Shown piece by piece: positions 54,572 to 63,712 of a stretch of 64,000 bases of DNA. The stretch lies in NCBI RefSeq assembly GCF_010729665.1, contig NZ_AP022610.1:4464001-4528000 (forward strand), written 5' to 3'. The notes under the pieces are model-generated. The model was given only the letters and a program-made list of their open reading frames with translations. It searched no databases and had not been told where the DNA came from. The stretch is from Mycolicibacterium madagascariense (GTDB taxonomy: Bacteria; Actinomycetota; Actinomycetes; Mycobacteriales; Mycobacteriaceae). Made by a program: the position numbers and the translations under genes. The stretch's first letter is position 1. Each line of letters begins with the position of its first letter.

Positions 54572-54807
54572 GAAACTTCCCTTCTCGGTGGACTTCTCGA
54601 ACACTCGGTGGGCCGGTGCGGGCCGCACGACGTAACCTCTTGCGGCGTGCGGCCGCGCACCGGTTCGCTGGGAGTCACGCCGAGTGGCGCACTCCGTGGC
54701 ATCGAATGGCGCGTCGGTGGTGCGGCGGCCAACTGGACACCACCGACGATGCTCACCGACCGCTGCCAGATCGACGCCGAACGCTGCCAATCACTGCCAG
54801 CCGCAGG

Positions 54808-56166
54808 TCAGCGCGCTGAGGACACCGGCGTTCCCCGCAGATCCGCGGCGATGACGCGCGCTGCCGCGTTCTGCCAGTTGTGCAGCGAACGCTGCGGCAC
54901 CTCGGTGACGAGCCACTGCCAGGCCTGCTTGGCGACGGGATCGAGGCCGACGGCCGTCGCGTTCTGCGCGTAGGCGCGCACCCCGACGACGTAGGGGAAG
55001 TACAGCGAGTTGTAGTGCCGCCACTGCTCACTGATGCCGAACTCACCGCCGTCACGCGGCTTGAGTGCTGCGATCCGATCGGCCAGCACGGCCCGCAACT
55101 CGTTGGCGCGCTCCAGCGGTTGGTCCGGCGCCCCGCGACGGCTCAGCCGCTCGGTCACGATCGGCAACGCGGTGAGCGGGCTGGCGACGAGCTTCGACAG
55201 ATCGCCGTAGTGCCCGAGCGCGCGTCGGGTGAGCCGGACGAACGTCTCGTCGTCGACCCCGTCCAGTGGGCTGTCGGAGCGCAGCGGCAGGGCCGCCTCG
55301 GTGCGGCGCAGCGTCGCGCGCTCCTCCCGCAGCGCCGGGGAGGACGAGAACGCGAGCCGGTCCAGCACCCCGGCCAGCGGGTCGGCCATGACGTTGATGC
55401 CGATGGCGATCGCCAGGCTGGTGAACAGCAACACCGACAGCGCGCCGCGCTCGCCGGTGACCGCCATGCCGACGAGCACCTGTCCGCCGAACAGCGCGGC
55501 GACGACGACGCTGCCGACGAAGGACCGCAGCATGTCCGCGCGCAACGCCTGCCCCTCGTCGAAGGCGTCCCAGATAGCGACGGCCACCCCGAGCAGCAGG
55601 ACGTCGCAACCGGTGGACGCCAGTGCCAGCCAGCTGGGCACCAGCCCGAGCGGGATGACCAGGATCGCGTTGCCGAGGGAGAAGAACATCGTCGCCACGA
55701 CGGCGACGCCGATGACGCGACGCGGTCTGCCCTGCCGCCGTACGGCTACGGCCATCGCGCCGAGGGTGGAGACCGAGACCACCGCGAACATCACCCAGTG
55801 CCCGGCGCGCAGCGGCCCGTCGACCGAACCGGCGAGGGTCGCGCCGACGACGGCCAGCGCCGCGACGACGACGACCGCGGCGACCTCGCCCGCCCTGGTC
55901 CGCCACGTGTCACCGGGCCGCGACAGCTCCAGCAGCACCGCCACCCAGGCGATGCCCGGCACGACCACGAGGTACACCTCGACGTGGCTCAGCGCCGCGG
56001 CGTGCGCACGGTCGAGGTGACGGATCGCATCGAGGGCGACCACGACGGCGAAGCTGGCGAGCCCGACGGCGGCCAGCAGGAGGACGGGTTTGCCAGGGCC
56101 GCGCGCCAACAGATAGAGCCCAAGCCACCAGCTCAGGCCGAAGACCAGAGCGGACATCGCGGCCAC
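54808..56166 (-). CDS. Hypothetical membrane protein, sensor-like layout
   Basis: A 452-residue protein whose N-terminal half has about nine TM helices (residues 1-260), followed by a soluble, helical C-terminal domain (about 270-452). That domain contains RRTEAALPLRSDSPLDG, TRRALGHYGDLSKLVASPLT and WRHYNSLYFPYVVGVRAYAQ. The layout resembles membrane sensors, but there is no kinase, HTH or cyclase motif. I do not recognise a family. It lies just upstream of uppS on the minus strand, 21 bp from that gene's stop codon. Confidence 0.75.
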   Translation of the reverse strand: MAAMSALVFGLSWWLGLYLLARGPGKPVLLLAAVGLASFAVVVALDAIRHLDRAHAAALSHVEVYLVVVPGIAWVAVLLELSRPGDTWRTRAGEVAAVVVVAALAVVGATLAGSVDGPLRAGHWVMFAVVSVSTLGAMAVAVRRQGRPRRVIGVAVVATMFFSLGNAILVIPLGLVPSWLALASTGCDVLLLGVAVAIWDAFDEGQALRADMLRSFVGSVVVAALFGGQVLVGMAVTGERGALSVLLFTSLAIAIGINVMADPLAGVLDRLAFSSSPALREERATLRRTEAALPLRSDSPLDGVDDETFVRLTRRALGHYGDLSKLVASPLTALPIVTERLSRRGAPDQPLERANELRAVLADRIAALKPRDGGEFGISEQWRHYNSLYFPYVVGVRAYAQNATAVGLDPVAKQAWQWLVTEVPQRSLHNWQNAAARVIAADLRGTPVSSAR

Positions 56167-56187
56167 GCGCTCAGTCTCGCATGCGCC

Positions 56188-56982
56188 CTAGTGCCCGTAG
56201 CGCCGTTCGCGCAACGTGTAGTCGCGTAGCGCCCGCAGGAAGTCGACGTGGCGGAACGCCGGCCAGTGCGCCTCGGTGAACCACATCTCCGAATACGCGC
56301 TCTGCCACAGCAGGAAACCCGAAAGTCGTTGCTCGCCAGAGGTTCTGATGACGAGGTCGGGATCGGGCTGACCCGAGGTGTAGAGGTTCTCGGAGATCGC
56401 GTCGACCGTCACCGACTCGACGAGCCGCTCGGCGGTCGCGCCGTTGGCGACCTCCTTGCTGAGCAGCGCGCGCACGGCGTCGGCGATCTCCTGCCTGCCG
56501 CCGTAGCCGACGGCGACGTTGACGTGGAACGCGCCCGACGCCGTCTCCGCCGTCCCGTCGACGGCGTCGCGCAGGCGCCTGGCGAACTCCTGACCGAGCA
56601 GCTCGAGATCGCCGACCGTGCGGACGCTCCAGTGGTTGACCGGCGCGCAGATCTCCTCGACGACGTCGGTGATGATGCCGATGAGCGGCGTCAGCTCGGC
56701 CGGGTCGCGCTGCAGGTTCTCCGTCGAGAGCAGGTACACCGTCGCCATCTCGACGCCGGCTTCCTGACACCACCGCAGCATCTCGGCGATCTTCGCCGCA
56801 CCCATGCGGTACCCGTAACTGACGTCGGCGTGGCCCTCGTCACGCGCCCAGCGGCGGTTGCCGTCGCACAACACCGCGATGTGCCTGGGCAGTTGGGATT
56901 TCGACCGCGCCAGCTGATGGCGCAGCCGCGCCTCATAGACCCGGTAGGCCGGTTCCTTGAGTCGCGGGGGAATGATCTCCAC
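56188..56982 (-). CDS. uppS: Short-chain Z-isoprenyl diphosphate synthase (undecaprenyl synthase family)
   Basis: cis-Prenyltransferase of 264 residues. The family motif LCDGNRRWA includes catalytic Asp40, followed by STENLQRDP, and the C-terminal signature DPDLVIRTSGEQRLSGFLLWQ is complete. It aligns almost end to end with my memory of Rv1086, which makes (2Z,6E)-farnesyl diphosphate, the precursor of decaprenyl phosphate needed for cell-wall arabinogalactan. The GTG at 56982 follows TAGTCT by 8 nt (leaderless); the codon at 57015 is upstream of that promoter. Confidence 0.94.
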   Translation of the reverse strand: MEIIPPRLKEPAYRVYEARLRHQLARSKSQLPRHIAVLCDGNRRWARDEGHADVSYGYRMGAAKIAEMLRWCQEAGVEMATVYLLSTENLQRDPAELTPLIGIITDVVEEICAPVNHWSVRTVGDLELLGQEFARRLRDAVDGTAETASGAFHVNVAVGYGGRQEIADAVRALLSKEVANGATAERLVESVTVDAISENLYTSGQPDPDLVIRTSGEQRLSGFLLWQSAYSEMWFTEAHWPAFRHVDFLRALRDYTLRERRYGH

Positions 56983-57038
56983 GAGGATCCAGACTACTGT
57001 GACCGGTGGCGACAACCGTGCCAGATAGCGGAGGCGAC

Positions 57039-57785
57039 ATGCCCACTTCCCTCGACACGGCGGGCCCGGATCCGCAGCGCGACACCCGTCGCGACGAGCA
57101 GGATCTTCCGGAGTCGCTCGCCGACGGCGTCGCCCACATCCTGGGCAAGCCGCGGGCCCGCGGCTGGATCCACCTCTACTCAGCGGTCGTCGCGACGTTC
57201 GCCGGCGCCGCGTTGGTGTCGGTGTCGTGGGCGCTGGAGGGCACCAGGGCCGGGCTGGCGACGTTGCTCTACACCTTCACGATCGTGGCGATGTTCGCCG
57301 TCAGCGCGACCTACCACCGGGTGACGTGGGTGTCGCCCACCAAGCGCAGGTGGATGAAGCGCCTCGACCACTCGATGATCTTCGTGTTCATCGCCGGCAG
57401 CTACACCCCGTTCGCGCTACTGGCCCTACCGTCGGGCCAAGGCATGGTGCTGTTCTGGATCGTCTGGGGCGGAGCCGTCGCGGGGGTGCTGCTCAAGATG
57501 TGCTGGCCGTCGGCGCCCGCCTGGGTCGGCGTGCCGCTCTACTTGCTGCTCGGCTGGGTCGCCGCGTTCTTCATCGTGCCGATCATGCACGGCGCGGGCG
57601 TCGCCGCGTTGGTGTTGCTGGTCGTCGGCGGCGCGCTGTACAGCATCGGCGGGGTGCTCTACGGGCTGAAGTGGCCCAACCCCTGGCCGACGACGTTCGG
57701 ACACCACGAGTTCTTCCACGCCTGCACCGCGGTGGCCGCGATCTGCCACTACGTCGCCATGTGGTTCGCGGTGTTCCACGGCTGA
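57039..57785 (+). CDS. trhA: Hemolysin III family membrane protein (PAQR superfamily)
   Basis: A 248-residue seven-TM protein of the hemolysin III/PAQR superfamily. The family motifs are SATYHRVTW (conserved Ser and His), [17 protein letters not shown] and, near the C-terminus, [20 protein letters not shown]; these His/Asp residues form a metal site in PAQR hydrolases. Bacterial members affect membrane fluidity and lipid homeostasis. The ATG at 57039 has GGAGG 4 nt upstream; a GTG at 57006 is weaker. Equivalent to Rv1085c. Its stop codon is directly adjacent to that of the convergent gene. Confidence 0.9.
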   Translation: MPTSLDTAGPDPQRDTRRDEQDLPESLADGVAHILGKPRARGWIHLYSAVVATFAGAALVSVSWALEGTRAGLATLLYTFTIVAMFAVSATYHRVTWVSPTKRRWMKRLDHSMIFVFIAGSYTPFALLALPSGQGMVLFWIVWGGAVAGVLLKMCWPSAPAWVGVPLYLLLGWVAAFFIVPIMHGAGVAALVLLVVGGALYSIGGVLYGLKWPNPWPTTFGHHEFFHACTAVAAICHYVAMWFAVFHG

Positions 57786-58148
57786 CTAGAGCTGGGTGAT
57801 GTTCTCCGGGCTCCAGTAGGCCTTCATCGAGGTGATCTTGGCCGCGTCGTCGAACGTCATGACGCTGATGATCTCGATGCGCATCGCCCCGCCGATCGTC
57901 AGCGCCCAGAAGAACGCCACCTCGTGTCCGAGTGCGCGCAGCGTGATGATCTCCGCCGTGCCGTCGGTGCCGGCGAGGCCCTGATAGAAGCCGTGGATGG
58001 CGTGCCGCCCGATGTGGACCTCGCCGCCGACCGGATCCTCGACCGTGGCGTCGTCGGCGTACAGCTCGGCGATGTCGTCGGCCTGCCCCTTCGCGACCAG
58101 ATCGAGGTACGTGGCGACGGTGGCGGCGTTGGCTTCCTGGCTCGACAT
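57786..58148 (-). CDS. NTF2-like / steroid delta-isomerase-like protein
   Basis: A 120-residue alpha+beta barrel protein. SQEANAATVATYLDLVAKGQ is followed by ELYADDATVEDPVGGEVHIG, the pattern of SnoaL/ketosteroid-isomerase-like proteins. The second half (MRIEIISVMTFDDAAKITSM) is also typical. Whether it isomerises steroids cannot be told; the family includes hydrolases and binding proteins. The ATG at 58148 follows TAGCGT by 7 nt (leaderless). It occupies the place where M. tuberculosis carries a thioredoxin-fold gene (Rv1084), from memory. Confidence 0.78.
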   Translation of the reverse strand: MSSQEANAATVATYLDLVAKGQADDIAELYADDATVEDPVGGEVHIGRHAIHGFYQGLAGTDGTAEIITLRALGHEVAFFWALTIGGAMRIEIISVMTFDDAAKITSMKAYWSPENITQL

Positions 58149-58158
58149 GAGCCGCACG

Positions 58159-58461
58159 CTACACGGCGGCAGAGGGTTGGTCGCCGGGTTCCGGACGCTC
58201 GCCTCCGGCGACGCCGGGGTCGATCGGTTGGCCGACCGTGCCCTCGTCGGCGGCCTGGTCGGGTTCGGGGCTCTCGGGATCGAACGACTCGGGCAGCTTC
58301 TTGAGCTGCTTGTTCATCGACCACACCAGCAGGAAGGTGGCGAGCAGCAGGATCACGACGACGACGAGCCCGAACGGGCTGGCCTTGCCGAAGTCCGGCC
58401 CGGTGTCGCGGGGAGTCTGATCGGCCAGCAGACCGGCGATCAACACCACCTGATCGGTCAC
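58159..58461 (-). CDS. Small membrane protein coupled to mca (Rv1083-like)
   Basis: A 100-residue protein with one TM helix ([20 protein letters not shown], residues about 30-49) and a long acidic, Pro-rich tail ([17 protein letters not shown]). The GTG at 58461 overlaps the mca stop codon by 4 bp, so translation is coupled. Rv1083 holds the same position in M. tuberculosis. The function is unknown; the constant linkage suggests a role with Mca, perhaps near the membrane where thiol conjugates leave the cell. Confidence 0.82.
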   Translation of the reverse strand: MTDQVVLIAGLLADQTPRDTGPDFGKASPFGLVVVVILLLATFLLVWSMNKQLKKLPESFDPESPEPDQAADEGTVGQPIDPGVAGGERPEPGDQPSAAV

Positions 58462-59324
58462 GGGTCGATCCCGGCGAACAGGTCGTCCTCGGGCAGCCGC
58501 ACCGGGATGCGCGAGCGCGCCAGCTCGTACTCCTCGGTCGGCCACAACCGCTGCTGCCACTCGATGGGCGTCCTGAAGAACGCGCCCTTCGGGTCGATCT
58601 GCGTGGCGTGCGCAAGCAGCGCCTCGTCGCGCTGGGCGAAGTACTTCGCGCACTCGACGCGGGTCGTGATCCGGTCGGCGAGCACGTCTAGCTCGGGATC
58701 CCAATCCTTGAGCCACTTCCCGAACGGGCCCTCCTGGCCGTTCTTGGTGAACTCGTCCTGGATCAGCTGCATGCGCTTACGCAGGAAACCGTGGTTGTAG
58801 TAGAGCTTCGAGACGTTCCACGGCGTGCCGGCGTCGGGGTACAGGCAGTAGTCCCCGGCGGCCTCGTAGGCGGCGACCGACACCTGGTGGCAGCGAATGT
58901 GATCGGGGTGCGGGTAGCCACCGTTCTCGTCGTAAGTCGTCAGTACGTGCGGCTTGAACTCACGGATGACGCGCACCAGGCGCTCGACGGACTCGGCCAG
59001 CGGGACCAGGGCGAAGCACCCCTCGGGCAGCGGCGGCAGCGGGTCGCCCTCCGGCAACCCCGAGTCGATGAACCCGAGCCAGTGATGCTCGACGCCGAGG
59101 ATGGCGGCGGCCTTGGCCATCTCGTCGCGCCGGATCTCGGAGATCCGTCCGTGCACCTCGGGCAGGTCCATCGCCGGGTTGAGGATGTCGCCCCGCTCGC
59201 CGCCGGTCAGCGACACCACCATGACGCGGGCGCCCTCGTCGACGTACTTGGCCATGGTGGCGGCGCCCTTGCTGGACTCGTCGTCCGGGTGGGCGTGGAC
59301 CGCCATCAAACGCAGTTCGCTCAC
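58458..59324 (-). CDS. mca: Mycothiol S-conjugate amidase
   Basis: Zinc hydrolase of 288 residues that cleaves mycothiol S-conjugates, releasing a mercapturic acid for export and GlcN-Ins for mycothiol resynthesis. It belongs to the LmbE-type deacetylases: zinc motif [10 protein letters not shown] (His12, Asp15), [10 protein letters not shown] with the third ligand, and [15 protein letters not shown]. Length and sequence match Rv1082, and the presence of mca marks an actinomycete. It starts with GTG. It diverges from the DUF4307 gene across 180 bp with no further gene. Confidence 0.96.
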   Translation of the reverse strand: MSELRLMAVHAHPDDESSKGAATMAKYVDEGARVMVVSLTGGERGDILNPAMDLPEVHGRISEIRRDEMAKAAAILGVEHHWLGFIDSGLPEGDPLPPLPEGCFALVPLAESVERLVRVIREFKPHVLTTYDENGGYPHPDHIRCHQVSVAAYEAAGDYCLYPDAGTPWNVSKLYYNHGFLRKRMQLIQDEFTKNGQEGPFGKWLKDWDPELDVLADRITTRVECAKYFAQRDEALLAHATQIDPKGAFFRTPIEWQQRLWPTEEYELARSRIPVRLPEDDLFAGIDP

Positions 59325-59504
59325 GTGTGCCTAACTTGGTCGGTACCTGGTCGCTTCAGCCGTGGTCGTCACGGTTCAACCACGAGTGCTGCCCCTATAG
59401 TTCCAGTCCTAGTCCAATCGTCCGAACCCAGACCCGTCCCCTCGGCTGAACCCGGACCCACACTGATCGCACACTCGTACCCCCGCTAGGAGGGCCGACC
59501 CCTC

Positions 59505-59927
59505 GTGATCGAGCGCCCGACGGCCCGCTACGGCCAGCCGCGCCTGACCCGGCGCTCGCGCCGGACCTGGCTGATCGCCCTGTCGGTGGTCATCGTCGCG
59601 GCGGGCGTCGCGCTGGCGCTCGTCGCCTACCAACGCCTCGGCACCGGCGAGGTGAAGGGCGAGCTCAGCGGGTACCGCCTGCTCGGCGGCAACGCTGTCG
59701 AGGTGACCGCGAGCGTCACCCGGCCCGACCCGTCGCGGCCCGCGGTGTGCATCATCCGCGCCCGCTCCCTCGACGGCGCCGAGACCGGCCGCCGCGAGTT
59801 CCTGGTGCCGCCGTCCACCCAGTCCACGGTCCAGGTCACGGCGGTGGTGGAGTCGACGCGGCCACCGGTCGTCGGCGACGTCTACGGATGCGGGCTCGAC
59901 GTCCCCAGTTACCTGGTCGCGCCCTGA
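59505..59927 (+). CDS. DUF4307 single-pass membrane protein (Rv1081c-like)
   Basis: A 140-residue protein. The basic N-terminus (RPTARYGQPRLTRRSRR) precedes one TM helix (WLIALSVVIVAAGVALALVA) and a beta-sandwich DUF4307 domain with two Cys (AVCIIRAR and YGCGLDVPS). The GTG at 59505 has AGGAGG about 10 nt upstream. It diverges from mca and precedes greA, as in other mycobacteria. Function unknown. Confidence 0.87.
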   Translation: MIERPTARYGQPRLTRRSRRTWLIALSVVIVAAGVALALVAYQRLGTGEVKGELSGYRLLGGNAVEVTASVTRPDPSRPAVCIIRARSLDGAETGRREFLVPPSTQSTVQVTAVVESTRPPVVGDVYGCGLDVPSYLVAP

Positions 59928-60126
59928 AATGGCGACGGCCGGGCGAACGCCGGACGGCTAAATCGTAAAGAGCGCCGGTCCCCACGGTGCTACCATGGAC
60001 TGTGTGCACGGTTCCTCGCGGAGCCGTGTATTGCTGCTTTTATGCGCTCTTCAGCGCCTGCGATCGCGGCAACACCCGCAAATACTTTCCACGCTGACAG
60101 CGCGAGACGACGACAGGAGCGCGACC

Positions 60127-60615
60127 ATGACCGACACCCAGGTCACCTGGCTGACCGAAGAGGCATTCGACCGCCTGAAGGCCGAGCTCGACCAACTCAT
60201 CGCCAACCGGCCCATCATCGCCGCCGAGATCAACGACCGCCGCGAGGAGGGCGACCTCCGCGAGAACGGCGGTTACCACCAGGCCCGCGAGGATCAGGGC
60301 CAGCAGGAGGCGCGTATCCGCCAGCTGCAGGAGCTGCTCAACAACGCCAAGGTCGGCGAGGCGCCCAAGCAGTCCGGCATCGCCCTGCCCGGTTCGGTGG
60401 TCAAGGTCAAGTTCGAAGACGGCGACGTCGAGACGTTCCTGATCGGCACGCGCCAGGAGGGCGTCACCGACGGCAAGCTCGAGGTCTACTCCCCCAAGTC
60501 CCCGCTCGGCGGCGCGATCATCGACGCCAAGGTCGGCGAGAAGCGCAGCTACGTGGTGCCGAACGGCAGCACCATCGAGGTCGAGCTGCTCAGCGCGGAG
60601 CCCTACCACTCCTAG
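60127..60615 (+). CDS. greA: Transcription elongation factor GreA
   Basis: Binds RNA polymerase and stimulates cleavage of backtracked RNA. The 162-residue protein has the N-terminal coiled coil ([19 protein letters not shown], then [20 protein letters not shown] with the acidic tip) and the C-terminal FKBP-like domain ([19 protein letters not shown]). The ATG at 60127 has AGGAG upstream. A -10 TACCAT at 59991-59996 suggests a TSS near 60003 and a leader of about 120 nt in 59997-60126, with no clear riboswitch. Equivalent to Rv1080c. Confidence 0.96.
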   Translation: MTDTQVTWLTEEAFDRLKAELDQLIANRPIIAAEINDRREEGDLRENGGYHQAREDQGQQEARIRQLQELLNNAKVGEAPKQSGIALPGSVVKVKFEDGDVETFLIGTRQEGVTDGKLEVYSPKSPLGGAIIDAKVGEKRSYVVPNGSTIEVELLSAEPYHS

Positions 60616-60646
60616 GCCCGACGGCCGGGTGCTCTACGGTCCGTGC

Positions 60647-61297
60647 ATGGCGCGGATCGCCGAGGATCTCTTCTTACTGCTGCTGGACAACGCGACGGCC
60701 CAGCCCGCGCTGGACCGTCGGCGCCGGGAACGGGTGCTGGCCGCCGGCGTGCTGCTCGACCTCGCGCATGCCTGCCGGGTGCGGCCCGCCGTACCGGGTG
60801 ACGGCGTCGAACCGGGCACGCTGATCGCGCTACGTGCCGAGGGCCCGATCGATCCGGTGCTCGCACCGGCGTGGGCGCTCCTGCAGCAACGGCCGCTGAA
60901 CCCGTCGCGAGCTCTCGCGAAGATCGCCAGGGACGTACAGGACCGCGTCGCCACCCACCTGGAGCAGCTGGGCCAGATTCGCCGGGTGCCCCTCGGGCGG
61001 CGACACCACGCGTGGCCGCTGACCGACCGCGACCGGGTGGCCGCGGCCAGGGCGCAGCTGCTGTCGGCGCTGTTCGACGGTCGGCCGCCGACGCCCCCGA
61101 CGGCGGCGATCGTCACCGTGCTGCACGCCGCGGACGGCCTCGGAGCGCTGCTGAGCCTCAACGATCGTGGATGGCGGTGGGTCCACGCCAGGGCGAGCGA
61201 AATCGCCAGCGGCAGTTGGGTTGACGAGTATCCGACCGCGCTCCCGGAGGTCAACCTGGCCGTGACGGCGTCCGCTCTGCGGTCAGCCCTGGCGTAG
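60647..61297 (+). CDS. GPP34 (GOLPH3/Vps74-like) family protein
   Basis: A 216-residue helical protein of the GPP34 family, the bacterial relatives of Golgi phosphoprotein 3. The opening MARIAEDLFLLLLDNATAQ and the segments VLAAGVLLDLAHACRVR and RDRVAAARAQLLSALFDG are characteristic. Eukaryotic members bind phosphoinositides; actinobacteria also make phosphatidylinositol lipids, so membrane association is plausible but unproven. The ATG at 60647 follows TACGGT (60635-60640) by 6 nt (leaderless). Its end overlaps the convergent metB gene by 15 bp. Confidence 0.85.
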   Translation: MARIAEDLFLLLLDNATAQPALDRRRRERVLAAGVLLDLAHACRVRPAVPGDGVEPGTLIALRAEGPIDPVLAPAWALLQQRPLNPSRALAKIARDVQDRVATHLEQLGQIRRVPLGRRHHAWPLTDRDRVAAARAQLLSALFDGRPPTPPTAAIVTVLHAADGLGALLSLNDRGWRWVHARASEIASGSWVDEYPTALPEVNLAVTASALRSALA

Positions 61298-62461
61298 GGC
61301 CTGATCGAGGTCACCGAGGAGATCCCCGACGTCCTCGATGCCGACGGACAGCCGGACGAGATCGGCGGGCACCTCCAACTGCGAGCCCGCAGTCGACGCA
61401 TGCGTCATCGCGCCGGGATGCTCGATCAACGACTCCACGCCGCCGAGCGATTCGGCGAGGATGAAGATTTCGGTGCGGGCGCACATCCGCCGCGCGGCCT
61501 CCACACCGCCGCGCAGCCGCACCGACACCATCCCCCCGAAGCCGGACATCTGCCGCGCCGCGACGTCGTGATGGGGGTGACTCGGCAGGCCCGGGTAGAG
61601 CACGGTGTCGATCGCCGGGTGCTCGACGAGGAATTCGGCGACCTGCGCCGCGTTCTCGCTGTGCCGCTCCATGCGCAACGACAACGTCTTGAGCCCGCGC
61701 ATCGTCAGGTAGGCGTCGAACGGACCGGGCACCGCGCCCGCGCCGTTCTGCAGGAAGGCGAACGCCGCGTCGAGCTCCTCGTCGTCGGTCACCAGGGCGC
61801 CGCCGACGACGTCGGAGTGCCCGCCGATGTACTTGGTCGTGGAGTGCAGCACGACGTCGGCGCCCAGCGCCAACGGCTGCTGCAACGCTGGTGAGGCAAA
61901 CGTGTTGTCCACCAACACCTTTGCGCCCGTACCCGAGGCCAGCTCGACGATGCCCGCGATGTCGGCGATCGTCAGCAGCGGATTGGTCGGAGTCTCGACC
62001 CACACCAACCGGGTGGCGTCGGTGATCGCGGCGCGCACGGCGTCGAGATCGGACAGCGCGGCGGGCGTGTGGGTGACTCCCCACTGCGAGAACACCTTGT
62101 CGATGAGCCGGAACGTGCCCCCGTAGGCGTCGTCGGGGATGACGACGTGGTCACCGGGTCGCAGCAGGGCGCGGAGGGTGCAGTCCGTGGCCGCCATGCC
62201 CGAGGCGAACGCCCTGGCGAAGGCGCCCCCCTCGACGGCGGCCAGGCTGGCCTCCAGCGCCGCGCGCGTCGGGTTGCCCGTGCGGGCGTACTCGAAGCCA
62301 CCGCGAAGACCGCCGACCCCGTCCTGAGCGAACGTCGAGGACGCGTAGATCGGGGCGTTGACCGCACCGGTCGCGGGGTCGGGGCGGAAGCCGGCATGGA
62401 TCGCCCGCGTCGCGGGACCGTAGGCGCGGTAGGCGTCTGCCTTGGAACGCTGCTCACTCAT
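61283..62461 (-). CDS. metB: Cystathionine gamma-synthase
   Basis: PLP enzyme of 392 residues joining O-acyl-homoserine and cysteine to cystathionine, for trans-sulfuration to methionine. The Cys/Met-metabolism PLP motif is HSTTKYIGGHSDVVGG with Lys210; Asp185 (VLVDNTFASP) binds the cofactor, and the substrate-loop FEYARTGNPTR is present. Equivalent to Rv1079. The start is the ATG at 62461, within a 29-bp duplicated segment that also carries its -10 element TACGCT (8 nt before the ATG). Confidence 0.94.
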   Translation of the reverse strand: MSEQRSKADAYRAYGPATRAIHAGFRPDPATGAVNAPIYASSTFAQDGVGGLRGGFEYARTGNPTRAALEASLAAVEGGAFARAFASGMAATDCTLRALLRPGDHVVIPDDAYGGTFRLIDKVFSQWGVTHTPAALSDLDAVRAAITDATRLVWVETPTNPLLTIADIAGIVELASGTGAKVLVDNTFASPALQQPLALGADVVLHSTTKYIGGHSDVVGGALVTDDEELDAAFAFLQNGAGAVPGPFDAYLTMRGLKTLSLRMERHSENAAQVAEFLVEHPAIDTVLYPGLPSHPHHDVAARQMSGFGGMVSVRLRGGVEAARRMCARTEIFILAESLGGVESLIEHPGAMTHASTAGSQLEVPADLVRLSVGIEDVGDLLGDLDQALRQG

Positions 62462-62503
62462 CGCCGATCAGCGTAACGCTGCTCACTCATCGCCGATCAG
62501 CGT
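62446..62503 (-). repeat. 29-bp tandem duplication of the metB promoter/start region
   Basis: Two identical 29-bp units (62446-62474 and 62475-62503). Each carries on the minus strand a TACGCT -10 hexamer (its first base just outside the unit), an 8-nt spacer and an ATG. The proximal copy gives the metB start, the distal copy a short leader ORF. Identity is complete, so the duplication is recent or maintained. Confidence 0.9.
62458..62490 (-). CDS. Leader peptide ORF overlapping metB start
   Basis: Ten codons, MSEQRYADRR, then TGA, created by the 29-bp duplication. The first five residues copy the start of MetB. The TGA overlaps the metB ATG (ATGA), so translation of the leader could be coupled to metB on transcripts from the distal promoter. 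Expression is inferred from the duplicated -10 element only. Confidence 0.45.
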   Translation of the reverse strand: MSEQRYADRR

Positions 62504-62545
62504 AACGGTGTTCGTCGCCACCGAGCGTCGGGTACAACCAACAGC

Positions 62546-63712
62546 ATGACCACGACGATCGAAAGTCTGCTCGACCTCGACTCCCTGCTCACCCCCGAGG
62601 ACCTCGAGCTGCGCACCATGGTCCGCCAGTTCGGCGAGCAGCGACTGCGGCCCAACGTCACGGAGTGGTTCGAGGCGGGTGAGGTGCCGGTCCGCGACCT
62701 CGCCGTGGAAATCGGCAAACTCGGCCTGCTCGGCATGCACCTGGAGGGCTACGGCTGCAGCGGCTCGTCGGCCACCGCGTACGGCCTGGTGTGCGAAGAG
62801 CTCGAGGCCGTCGACAGCGGGCTGCGCAGCCTGGTGTCGGTCCAAGGGTCACTCGCCATGTTCGCCATCCACCGCTGGGGTAGCGAGGAGCAGCGCGAGC
62901 AGTGGCTGCCGGGGATGGCCGCCGGCGAGGTGATCGGTTGCTTCGGGCTGACCGAGCCGGACTTCGGTTCCAACCCCGGCGGCATGCGGACGACGGCCCG
63001 CCGCGATGGCTCCGACTGGATCCTCAACGGCTCCAAGATGTGGATCACGAACGCGTCCATCGCCGACGTCGCCATCGTCTGGGCCCGCGCGGAGGAAGGC
63101 GTCGTCGGATTCGCCGTCCCGACCACGACACCCGGGTTCAGCGCCAGGGAGATGACTCACAAGATGTCGCTGCGGGCATCGGTCACCGCCGAGTTCAGCC
63201 TCGACGACGTCCGCGTGCCCGACGACGCGAAACTGCCTGGCGCACGGGGCTTGTCGGGTCCGCTGGCCTGCCTCAACGAGGCGCGGTTCGGCATCGTGTT
63301 TGGCTCGGTCGGTGCGGCCCGCGACTGCCTGGAGGCGACGCTGGACTACGTCGGCACTCGCGAGGTATTCGACAAGCCGCTGTCCGGCTATCAGTTGACC
63401 CAGGCCAAGATCGCCGACATGGCCGTGGAATTGGCCAAGGCGCAGCTGCTGGCTCTGCACCTGGGCAGGCTCAAGGACCAGGGCACGATCAAGCCCGAGC
63501 AGGTCAGCGTCGGCAAGCTCAACAACGTCCGCGAGGCCATCAAGATCGCCCGTCAATGCCGAACCCTGTTGGGCGCCAACGGGATTACGCTCGAGTACCC
63601 CGTCATCCGACATGCCAACAACCTGGAGTCGGTGCTGACCTACGAGGGCACCTCGGAGGTGCACCAGCTGGTGATCGGCGAGGCCCTGACGGGGGTCAGC
63701 GCGTTCCGCTGA
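62546..63712 (+). CDS. Acyl-CoA dehydrogenase, glutaryl-CoA dehydrogenase-like
   Basis: FAD-dependent dehydrogenase of 388 residues. Signature motifs are GCFGLTEPDFGSNPGGMRT, WILNGSKMWITNA and the catalytic Glu in LTYEGTSEVHQLVIG. The long match to glutaryl-CoA dehydrogenases (GYQLTQAKIADMAVELAKAQ, LLGANGITLEYPVIRHANN) suggests oxidative decarboxylation of glutaryl-CoA from lysine or tryptophan breakdown, or a close branched-acid relative. The ATG at 62546 is divergent from metB (84 bp between starts). The 3' end overlaps the convergent pra gene by 17 bp. Confidence 0.9.
   Translation: MTTTIESLLDLDSLLTPEDLELRTMVRQFGEQRLRPNVTEWFEAGEVPVRDLAVEIGKLGLLGMHLEGYGCSGSSATAYGLVCEELEAVDSGLRSLVSVQGSLAMFAIHRWGSEEQREQWLPGMAAGEVIGCFGLTEPDFGSNPGGMRTTARRDGSDWILNGSKMWITNASIADVAIVWARAEEGVVGFAVPTTTPGFSAREMTHKMSLRASVTAEFSLDDVRVPDDAKLPGARGLSGPLACLNEARFGIVFGSVGAARDCLEATLDYVGTREVFDKPLSGYQLTQAKIADMAVELAKAQLLALHLGRLKDQGTIKPEQVSVGKLNNVREAIKIARQCRTLLGANGITLEYPVIRHANNLESVLTYEGTSEVHQLVIGEALTGVSAFR

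Noticed and set aside
54769..54803. Three TGGCAG motifs upstream of the four-TM protein as an operator
   Set aside because: Spacing is irregular and the motif is short; chance occurrence in GC-rich DNA is likely.
59997..60126. Riboswitch in the greA leader
   Set aside because: A leader of about 120 nt is plausible, but no known riboswitch core or stable conserved fold could be recognised by eye.
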